5,259 bases of DNA from Planctomycetaceae bacterium (GTDB lineage Bacteria; Planctomycetota; Planctomycetia; Pirellulales; Thermoguttaceae): the NCBI GenBank assembly GCA_031278315.1, contig JAITKS010000209.1, positions 1-5,259 of the forward strand. The letters run 5' to 3'. The stretch's first letter is position 1. Each line of letters begins with the position of its first letter. This document shows, one piece after another, positions 1 through 5,034 of the stretch. The notes under the pieces were generated by a model. That model was not told where the DNA came from and made no database searches. It saw only the letters and a list, made by a program, of their open reading frames with translations. A program made the position numbers and the translations under genes.

Positions 1-750
1 CTTAAAAAAATTCTTTTGGAACGCAACGATGCAGTTGCCGCTTATAGTAATGTCTTTGATTTGGAACTTGATGGTTCTGAAGGACGAAAAGAATTTTATG
101 ATAAACGCAAAGATCGAAAAAATAAAAAAATGCTTGCAGAGTATTTTGAACATTCCTCTGGACATAAACGTGCAGCAGGTTTTTTTCTTTGTTCGACACC
201 GTTTTATCTCATTTATGCGCTTTTTCGTTCAGAAACAACGATTCCCGTGCTGTGTCAACTTCAACCTATTTGTGCCTGTGATTGGATTGAAGTATTTGAA
301 ATTTTACTTCAGGGAAAATTTATTCATTCTTCCGAAACTCAATATATCCGCCGAAATAATCATCCTAACGATACTTCAGAAGAATATATGAAAAGAATCA
401 CAGCTAAAACAGAAAATATAGTCGGTTACAAAATGTTCTGGCCAATGGTTGAAATCGTTTTAAAACATTTTGCAGAATACAACGATCATGCAATTTCTGT
501 TTATCAAAAATGGAATCTATATTGGGAAATAGAAGAATACTTGCGTAAACAATATCACTTTTATAAAAAAATAGAAATTCCAAACATGAAACAAGAACTT
601 CCTTTTGGATATTTATGTTATCACAAAATAACTTCTCCTTTCAAAAAACTTCTGAAATTATCATTCAAGATTATTAGAAAAATTTATAGGATACTTCTAA
701 AGATAAAGATAACTTTTTTTAATTTATTCACAAATAAAATCGATAAATAA
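1..750 (+). CDS. C-terminal part of probable GT2-type glycosyltransferase (5' end outside window)
   Basis: The frame is open from base 1, so the N-terminal catalytic portion lies upstream; a TTG at 16 is probably just an internal Leu codon. About 249 residues are visible, ending in TAA. The segment around residues 92-118 (ACDWIEVFEILLQGKF, then YIRRNNH) resembles the C-terminal half of GT2/TIGR00180-like glycosyltransferases, where an acidic-W motif, a 'Gkf' turn and an R-R follow the acceptor site. The last ~40 residues are very basic and hydrophobic (KKLLKLSFKIIRKIYRILLKIK), consistent with an amphipathic membrane-associated tail. The inferred role is transfer of a sugar to a growing surface polysaccharide at the inner face of the membrane. 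It precedes a GT4 gene by 39 bp on the same strand, supporting a polysaccharide operon. The family call is by motif resemblance only; donor and acceptor are unknown. Confidence 0.6.
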   Translation, partial: LKKILLERNDAVAAYSNVFDLELDGSEGRKEFYDKRKDRKNKKMLAEYFEHSSGHKRAAGFFLCSTPFYLIYALFRSETTIPVLCQLQPICACDWIEVFEILLQGKFIHSSETQYIRRNNHPNDTSEEYMKRITAKTENIVGYKMFWPMVEIVLKHFAEYNDHAISVYQKWNLYWEIEEYLRKQYHFYKKIEIPNMKQELPFGYLCYHKITSPFKKLLKLSFKIIRKIYRILLKIKITFFNLFTNKIDK

Positions 751-789
751 TAAAATATAAATTTTCGGAAAAAAACAGATTTAAAAACA

Positions 790-2133
790 ATGATAAAGAA
801 AAAACTCATTTTTGATATTGCAATTTTCGCATTTAGTGCTGATTTATCAGGTGTTCCGCGATTCACTCTTGAAGTCCTGAAGCATTTGATGAATAAAAAT
901 AACATCGAAATTGTACTTATTTGTTCCATCAAAAATGAAGCAAACGCCTTTTTTAATCTTAAACAAAATATCAATTTCAATTTACCATTTCAAAGTAAAG
1001 AAAAAAAAGAACTAATCTTTTCCGAATTAGATGAATTTTTCAAACAAAAAATAAAAGATGAAAATAAACCACTTTCTTTGTTAGGACAAATTGAATATTT
1101 TATTCTTACATGTTTTCCAAAATCAAAATTATTAAGAAACTTGATAAATTTTGCAAAAAAAATTAAAAATGGTACCAATAAAGAAAAATGGCAGACTTTA
1201 CCCCAATCGCCGTATTTTGAGGAATTAGTAATAAATTCTGACGCTTATTTTTCACCATTTCATCCGCTTATTCCTGAATTATCAATCAAGCCGTCTATTC
1301 GTAGGGCAATTGTTGTTCATGATTTGATTCCATTCGTTCACCCTGAATTGCTTCTCAACAACGACCTTTATTTTATGTTGCAAGAAATTTTTGGTCATAT
1401 AACACCTGAATTATTTATTTTTACTGTTTCAGAAAATTCAAAACAAGATATTAAACGTTTCTATCCGTCTATCGCAGAAGATAAATTATTTGTTATTCCA
1501 GAAGGTGCTTCTCCGCATTTTAATTTTTGTGCAGATAAGACGAAAATTCATGATATTCTCACAAAATACAATATTCCGACAGATTGTCCGTATATTATAT
1601 CAATTGCTGCTCATGATGATCGTAAAAATTTCGCAACAGTTATTTACGCTTTTGAAAAACTTTGTCAAAAATATCCAGATCAATTTGCCGATTTACGGCT
1701 CGTTTTGACCGGTCCAAAAACGTTCAATAAAACAGTGAATATACAAAAAGCAATTAATTCTTTGAATAATGATTGCAAAAAACGTTTCATTTATATAGGT
1801 TATGTTAACGAAACGGATCTGCCGTTTATTTACAATGGTGCGAGTTGTTTTTGTTTCATGTCGCTTTATGAAGGTTTCGGATTACCGGTACTCGAAGCGA
1901 TGCAATGCGGTGTTCCAGTGATTACGTCGAATACATCGTCGTTGCCGGAAGTTGTCGGGAACGCTGGAATCATGCTTGATCCGCACGATGTTGAAGGTCT
2001 TGCTGATGCTTTTATGCGTGTTATTAGTAACGAAAATTTACGGAATGAAATGATTGCAAAAGGTCTTGAACAAGCAAAAAAATTCAGCTGGGATCGTTGT
2101 GCCGATCTCATTGTGGAGAAAATAATCAACTGA
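790..2133 (+). CDS. GT4 family glycosyltransferase
   Basis: A complete 447-residue protein with GT-B organisation. The N-terminal domain has a 'sGVPRF' loop near residues 20-25, equivalent to the TGIgR loop of GT4 enzymes. The VHDLIPFVHPELL stretch (about 176-188) and the FTVSENSKQDI stretch that follows are typical of mannosyl/rhamnosyl-type GT4 enzymes. The C-terminal Glycos_transf_1 domain starts around residue 270 with an AHDDRKNFATV motif (R278, K279, N280, usually phosphate-contacting). It contains the E-x7-E signature in YEGFGLPVLEAM (E361 and E369), then GVPVITSNTSSLPEVVGNAG. All expected active-site elements look intact, so the enzyme should be active. It likely uses a nucleotide-sugar donor to extend a cell-surface glycan; sugar specificity cannot be read. 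ATG 790 has no good Shine-Dalgarno (only a GGA about 20 bases upstream), but it places the first beta strand correctly. Decayed pieces of a paralogue occur at 4039-4099 and 4871-4954. Confidence 0.93.
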   Translation: MIKKKLIFDIAIFAFSADLSGVPRFTLEVLKHLMNKNNIEIVLICSIKNEANAFFNLKQNINFNLPFQSKEKKELIFSELDEFFKQKIKDENKPLSLLGQIEYFILTCFPKSKLLRNLINFAKKIKNGTNKEKWQTLPQSPYFEELVINSDAYFSPFHPLIPELSIKPSIRRAIVVHDLIPFVHPELLLNNDLYFMLQEIFGHITPELFIFTVSENSKQDIKRFYPSIAEDKLFVIPEGASPHFNFCADKTKIHDILTKYNIPTDCPYIISIAAHDDRKNFATVIYAFEKLCQKYPDQFADLRLVLTGPKTFNKTVNIQKAINSLNNDCKKRFIYIGYVNETDLPFIYNGASCFCFMSLYEGFGLPVLEAMQCGVPVITSNTSSLPEVVGNAGIMLDPHDVEGLADAFMRVISNENLRNEMIAKGLEQAKKFSWDRCADLIVEKIIN

Positions 2134-2196
2134 TACAATAGTACGAACAAAATAAAAATCGTAAAAAATTAAAAAATATAAAATCAAAAATTTACC

Positions 2197-2203
2197 TATA
2201 AAT
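2197..2203 (+). promoter_or_regulatory. Possible -10 element for the hypothetical/MBL operon
   Basis: TATAAAT lies about 50 bases before the ATG at 2252, in an otherwise A/T-rich 118-bp gap that could act as an UP-like region. No convincing -35 hexamer is seen at 16-18 bp spacing. In DNA this AT-rich such a match is expected often by chance. The gap itself (2134-2251) contains no gene and no strong terminator hairpin after the GT4 stop, so read-through from the GT4 gene is possible. Confidence 0.25.
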
Positions 2204-2213
2204 CAAACGCCGG

Positions 2214-2231
2214 AATGATTATCAAATCATT
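2214..2231. repeat. Perfect 6-bp inverted repeat in the leader (possible operator)
   Basis: AATGAT, a 6-base spacer TATCAA, then ATCATT. The dyad lies between the possible -10 and the Shine-Dalgarno of the 275-residue protein, where a repressor could bind or a weak hairpin could form in the mRNA. The arms are A/T-rich and there is no following U tract, so it is a poor terminator. No regulator gene is recognisable in the window, although the downstream protein has a HicB-like segment that could be autoregulatory; that link is speculation. Confidence 0.35.
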
Positions 2232-2236
2232 TAAAC

Positions 2237-2243
2237 AAAGGAG
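2237..2243 (+). promoter_or_regulatory. Strong ribosome binding site (AAAGGAG)
   Basis: AAAGGAG ends 8 bases before ATG 2252. It is the best Shine-Dalgarno in the window, and it fixes the start of the 275-residue protein. The other genes rely on weak GGA cores or have none, so this gene begins an independently and efficiently translated unit. Confidence 0.8.
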
Positions 2244-2251
2244 ATAAATCA

Positions 2252-3079
2252 ATGAAAGAAAAGGATAGTGAACAAAATTTTGTTGTATCTGAAACGATTT
2301 CGATTGCTTCCGATTCAACATCTTATATTGTCTCATCTGATAACGATTCAAATATTGCGTTATCTGACAACAGTATCATTGCCGATAAGTATTCTGGTTT
2401 AACAAATACTTTAACTCGTAACTTTAATGATTGTTTTTCACAAGATTATTGTTGCAATCTTTCTTCATGTTGTGAACAAAAAGAAATAAGTGAAATTCAA
2501 TATGAAACATATATTTATCCGTTACGAAAAATAATTTGCGGATTATGGAATAAAACAAATGATGTCAATAATCCGTTTTTATTCTCTGCGTTGGAGCTGC
2601 CTAATATTTATGGTAAAGGTAAAACGGCAGAAGATGCACTTAACGATTGGCAAAAAGAATTTCATTTAAAGTTTCAGGATATTTACTACCAACAACATTG
2701 GGAACGAACCGAAGATGCACAAAATTTATACAATGCGTTTGAAGAATTTGTAGATATTCCAAAACATTTACATTTGACACCTATCATTGTTCAGCAGACA
2801 GGTAAAATAATTGACATCTCTGATAACAAGCGTGAAATTGAATGGCTTGATGAGAGCCGTAATATTGTTGATCTTGCCGAATGTCCTAGTGAATTGGCGA
2901 ATTATAAAGTCGGCGAATATTTTCGTGCCGAAATGCTGAGAAAATTTGAAACAAGAGAACTAATCAAAATTCGTTCCATTAAAACCACCTGCTACCGTGA
3001 TTATACAGATGAAGAAATACAGGAATTTTTTGATTCTTTACCTGTTGTTAGTTTACCACCCTCTAAATATTGGAATTAA
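2252..3079 (+). CDS. Uncharacterised 275-residue protein with Cys cluster and possible HicB-like segment
   Basis: I do not recognise the whole protein. Residues 1-50 are low-complexity, rich in Ser, Asp, Asn and Ile, with no signal peptide or membrane helix. A Cys cluster follows (C61, C67, C68, C73, C74), which could bind metal or form disulfides. Residues 109-138 (FLFSALELPN, then GKGKTAEDALNDW) look like the strand-turn-helix core of HicB-like antitoxin folds, where an 'e-lp...G.G.T.eeAl' pattern is usual. A C-terminal part (about 176-245) has a PIIVQQTGKIIDI strand and a KVGEYFRAEMLR motif suggesting a second small alpha/beta domain. The gene has the strongest ribosome binding site in the window, and its stop is 2 bp before the MBL-fold gene, so the two are almost certainly co-transcribed and may work together. 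The gene is confident; the HicB-like suggestion is weak. Confidence 0.85.
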   Translation: MKEKDSEQNFVVSETISIASDSTSYIVSSDNDSNIALSDNSIIADKYSGLTNTLTRNFNDCFSQDYCCNLSSCCEQKEISEIQYETYIYPLRKIICGLWNKTNDVNNPFLFSALELPNIYGKGKTAEDALNDWQKEFHLKFQDIYYQQHWERTEDAQNLYNAFEEFVDIPKHLHLTPIIVQQTGKIIDISDNKREIEWLDESRNIVDLAECPSELANYKVGEYFRAEMLRKFETRELIKIRSIKTTCYRDYTDEEIQEFFDSLPVVSLPPSKYWN

Positions 3080-3081
3080 AA

Positions 3082-4026
3082 ATGAGCAATCGTAACAATG
3101 CGGTAACTTGTTATTTTCTTGATGTTGGACAAGGGACGTCGCAAGTCATTATTTTAAATGGACATCGTGCAATTATTATTGATACAGGACGAAAATGTAA
3201 AGATACAAGTCCTTTACTTACGTTGTTAAGAAACTCTAATATACAAACAATAGAAGCACTTATCTTGTCGCATAATGGTAGTGATCATATTGGCGATGTA
3301 GAAAATATTCTTGATCAATATTTAGACAAAATCCGTCGAGTTTTTATTTTGTTTGACCGCCCTTTGAAAGAAAATAAAACATACAATATTATGAAAGCAT
3401 CTATCGGTAATGATATTAAATTTGACGAAATAGTAGTGCGGCTGGAAGCAAAAGAAAATACAGGTGATATTTTTGTTGATATAGAACATAATTTATCTAT
3501 TTCCGTTTTGTATCCGTATGTTCGTAATAATGTCGAGTCGGAAAAGAATGGTACTTGTGCTGTGATTGCGCTATTGGTCGGAGATCAAAAAATTATTTTT
3601 TCCGGCGATGCACCGGTAGAAGCTTGGCGGACAATAATATCGCATAATGGAAAACAGTCATTACAAATTTTGACTATTCCGCATCACGGCGGCAATTTCA
3701 CGATTAATGAAAAAGATCATCAATGGTTTTTTGAAAATGTAACGACACGGTATGCTGTTGTTTCTGTTGGATACAATAATAAATATAACCATCCGCAACC
3801 TGATATAATTCGTTCTTTTGTACAACACGGCGCGGAAATTTTGTGTACGCAATCAAATCCGATTTGTAATTTTGAAACATCCGATAACGATGTTACTTGT
3901 TGTGGAACAGTTGTCGCTGACATAGATTCTCAATGTACAACTATTCGAGATATTATAAAATTACAAGAAATCAAAAATAAATTCCCAAATTGTTTGTGCA
4001 AAAATGAGTCTGCCGGCAATTTTTAA
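3082..4026 (+). CDS. Stand-alone ComEC/Rec2-type metallo-beta-lactamase-fold hydrolase
   Basis: A 314-residue MBL-fold protein that starts directly on the fold and has no signal peptide, so it is probably cytosolic. It resembles the C-terminal hydrolase domain of ComEC without the membrane competence domain. Motifs in order: FLDVGQGTS (about 12-20), IIIDTG (31-36), the metal-binding SHNGSDHIGD (63-72; H64, D68, H69), GTCAVIALL then IIFSGDAP (D176), IPHHGG (H201, H202), and VSVGYNNKYNHPQPDII (H237), which matches the ComEC 'SvG.nN.ygHP' block. All expected metal ligands are present, so it should be an active hydrolase; ComEC relatives act on DNA or phosphodiesters, but the substrate here is unknown. 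The C-terminal ~50 residues carry extra cysteines (including VTCC and CLC). I chose ATG 3082 (weak GGA at 3072-3074) over an in-frame TTG at 3070 that would overlap the upstream gene. Confidence 0.9.
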   Translation: MSNRNNAVTCYFLDVGQGTSQVIILNGHRAIIIDTGRKCKDTSPLLTLLRNSNIQTIEALILSHNGSDHIGDVENILDQYLDKIRRVFILFDRPLKENKTYNIMKASIGNDIKFDEIVVRLEAKENTGDIFVDIEHNLSISVLYPYVRNNVESEKNGTCAVIALLVGDQKIIFSGDAPVEAWRTIISHNGKQSLQILTIPHHGGNFTINEKDHQWFFENVTTRYAVVSVGYNNKYNHPQPDIIRSFVQHGAEILCTQSNPICNFETSDNDVTCCGTVVADIDSQCTTIRDIIKLQEIKNKFPNCLCKNESAGNF

Positions 4027-4035
4027 TATTACCGG
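4013..4035 (+). terminator. Imperfect hairpin across the MBL stop codon (weak terminator candidate)
   Basis: CCGGCAAT pairs with ATTACCGG around a 7-base loop, with one C/A mismatch in the 8-bp stem. The stop codon of the MBL gene falls in the loop. Only a short TTT follows, so a Rho-independent terminator is doubtful. It could still attenuate transcription between the hypothetical/MBL unit and the HEPN/MNT cassette. Confidence 0.25.
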
Positions 4036-4038
4036 TTT

Positions 4039-4099
4039 CAATGGTACAAGTTGTTTTGGTTTCATACCGCTTTATAAAGATTTTGGATTACCGATACTT
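4039..4099 (+). pseudogene. Decayed GT4 glycosyltransferase fragment (active-site region)
   Basis: These 61 bases match 1833-1893 of the intact GT4 gene with 51 identities and no gaps (hand alignment). They correspond to GT4 residues 349-368. In the same frame the fragment reads NGTSCFGFIPLYKDFGLPIL, against NGASCFCFMSLYEGFGLPVL in the gene. The first catalytic Glu has become Lys, and the second lies at the break and is Ile, so the scrap cannot be functional. Seven of 20 residues differ while only two codons differ silently, as expected without purifying selection. A looser match may extend upstream to about 4022 with a 12-base deletion. The frame ends in a TGA overlapping the ATG of the HEPN gene. 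It fills almost all of the gap between the MBL and HEPN genes. Confidence 0.88.
4051..4078 (+). promoter_or_regulatory. Possible promoter for the HEPN/MNT cassette inside the GT4 remnant
   Basis: TTGTTT (4051-4056) and TATAAA (4073-4078) are separated by 16 bp, a workable sigma-70-type arrangement. Transcription would start near 4085 and give a leader of about 17 bases before ATG 4102. In the intact GT4 gene the -10 position reads TATGAA, so the better -10 arose by one G-to-A change in the remnant. AT-rich sequence makes chance matches common. Confidence 0.35.
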
Positions 4100-4101
4100 A
4101 T

Positions 4102-4524
4102 ATGAATATTGATACTACTTATTTTTATCGTTGTATTGTAACATTGGAAAAAGCTTTGGAATTATTACATGAGTCCAAGCCGGATGATATTTTGTACGAT
4201 ATATATCGTTCAACATGTATTAAAGAATTGGAAATTATTTTGGAACAAAGCGGAAAACTATTACGAAAAACACTTAAACCTTATTTTCATTCTTCTGCGG
4301 CAGCGGATAAACTTGTTTTCAAAGATTTATTTCGCAATGCCGTTTTACATAGCATTATTACAGGTGATGAATGTGAACGATGGTTACAATATCGAGATAA
4401 CCGAAATTCTACGGCTCACAATTACGGAGTTGCGTTTGCGGAAAAGACGTTAATATTTCTTCCGCAATTTATTATTGATGCCCGTCGGTTGTGTGAATCA
4501 ATCAATCAGCAGAAATCGGAATAA
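4102..4524 (+). CDS. hepT: HEPN-domain toxin, HepT / HI0074 (nucleotidyltransferase substrate-binding) family
   Basis: A 140-residue helical protein, the usual length for the family. The key block near the C-terminus is RNSTAHNY (residues 101-108), a full R-x4-H-x-Y motif with R101, H106 and Y108. HEPN proteins of this type are RNases whose R and H are catalytic. In the characterised Shewanella HepT/MntA pair, the tyrosine of this motif is AMPylated by the partner MntA to silence the toxin. The preceding segment (VFKDLFRNAV, then I.dge...WL) matches the HI0074 pattern 'sPkdvfReAf..glI.d...W'. The toxin role is inferred from the family. The MNT gene begins 1 bp after the stop, so the two form an operon. 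No Shine-Dalgarno is seen before ATG 4102, suggesting weak or near-leaderless translation. The ATG overlaps the end of the GT4 remnant frame. Confidence 0.9.
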   Translation: MNIDTTYFYRCIVTLEKALELLHESKPDDILYDIYRSTCIKELEIILEQSGKLLRKTLKPYFHSSAAADKLVFKDLFRNAVLHSIITGDECERWLQYRDNRNSTAHNYGVAFAEKTLIFLPQFIIDARRLCESINQQKSE

Positions 4525-4525
4525 C

Positions 4526-4870
4526 ATGTTACTACGCGAAAAAGATCGACAAATTTTGTTTCAAATATTTAGTGAAATATCCGAACCAATTGAAGTATTG
4601 GCGTACGGAAGTAGAGTTACAAATAATGCCCATGACGGCAGTGATTTAGATTTAGTAATACGCCGATACGACGGACAACCGGTTTCACCAAATATTGTTT
4701 TAATGTTAAGAAAACAAATCCAAAACAGCACTATCCCAATTCTTGTCGATTTACACGATTGGGCATTGCTCCCGAAAACGTTTCATCAGCAAATCGAAAA
4801 ACAACACGAAATATTATTTGTTCAAAAAAATAATAATAATAATAACAATAAAAGTAAAAGTAAAAAATAA
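4526..4870 (+). CDS. mntA: Minimal nucleotidyltransferase antitoxin, MntA / HI0073 family
   Basis: A 114-residue MNT-fold protein. The motif AYGSRVTNNAHDGSDLDL (residues 27-43) provides the GS-x10-D-x-D signature, with S29, D40 and D42. The third acidic residue is probably D75 in ILVDLHDW, a block also typical of the family. In HepT/MntA pairs this enzyme transfers AMP from ATP to the toxin's tyrosine and neutralises it; that role is inferred here from family and pairing. I chose ATG 4526, 1 bp after the HEPN stop with a GGA core at 4518-4520, rather than an upstream ATG at 4475 buried in the HEPN gene. The expected C-terminus is reached around residue 100 (EILFVQ). The remaining tail is seven Asn followed by a Lys/Ser stretch, encoded by an AAT repeat, and is probably a junction-derived addition rather than part of the fold. 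Confidence 0.92.
   Translation: MLLREKDRQILFQIFSEISEPIEVLAYGSRVTNNAHDGSDLDLVIRRYDGQPVSPNIVLMLRKQIQNSTIPILVDLHDWALLPKTFHQQIEKQHEILFVQKNNNNNNNKSKSKK
4829..4849 (+). repeat. AAT trinucleotide repeat (7 units, one AAC variant)
   Basis: Five AAT units, then AAC and AAT, in frame within the MNT gene and encoding seven consecutive Asn. It is preceded by a run of A bases, forming a slippage-prone tract. Changes by whole units would only alter the length of the poly-Asn tail, while loss of single A bases upstream would shift the frame near the stop. It lies just before the second GT4 scrap, so it may mark the edge of the cassette. Confidence 0.85.
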
Positions 4871-4954
4871 CTATTCGGTGATGCCAAAATGATGCTTGAT
4901 CAGTATGATGTTGAAACGCTGGAAAAGGTAAAAAAATCCAGTTACGGAATATAA
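4871..4954 (+). pseudogene. Second decayed GT4 fragment (C-terminal region)
   Basis: It begins immediately after the MNT stop and reads LFGDAKMMLDQYDVETLEKV, then KKSSYGI and a stop. The first part matches GT4 residues 388-404 (VVGNAGIMLDPHDVEGL), 9 of 17 residues by hand. At the DNA level the core at 4892-4915 against 1972-1995 is 21 of 24 bases. The following KKSSY may match KKFSW (residues 430-434), which would imply an internal deletion of about 25 residues. The scrap is more diverged than the 4039-4099 one, but it lies in the right order and orientation to be the next surviving part of the same lost gene. It is too short to be a gene. Confidence 0.72.
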
Positions 4955-5034
4955 ACTCAACGATGTTTTTTATCACAGTAAAATATGGGAACATATTTAT
5001 ATTATTCAATCAATTCCAAACAAATTTATATTTT

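Noticed and set aside
29..391. 120-residue plus-strand frame within the partial glycosyltransferase
   Set aside because: It lies in a different frame from the recognisable glycosyltransferase sequence and has no motif of its own.
684..980. 98-residue minus-strand frame across the GT2/GT4 gap
   Set aside because: It overlaps both real genes, has a biased hydrophobic composition from A-rich DNA read backwards, and shows no motif.
3070..3081. TTG start for the MBL gene, adding four residues
   Set aside because: It overlaps the end of the upstream gene, while ATG 3082 has a GGA core 7 bases before it and puts the first beta strand at the usual place.
4169..4453. 94-residue plus-strand frame within the HEPN gene
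   Set aside because: It is a shadow frame inside a gene with clear HepT motifs.
4475..4525. ATG 4475 as the start of the nucleotidyltransferase
   Set aside because: It lies inside the HEPN gene, and the extra 17 residues have no family similarity; ATG 4526 has a GGA core and follows the HEPN stop by 1 bp.
4731..5009. 92-residue minus-strand frame over the end of the MNT gene and the second GT4 scrap
   Set aside because: Its Tyr/Phe-rich core is simply the antisense of the AAT repeat; no ribosome binding site or family motif.
4963..5034. In-frame upstream ATG for the AAA-ATPase-like gene
   Set aside because: The added 24 residues do not resemble the family N-terminus, which normally starts a few residues before the 'LPYGNADF' block; no Shine-Dalgarno is present at either site.
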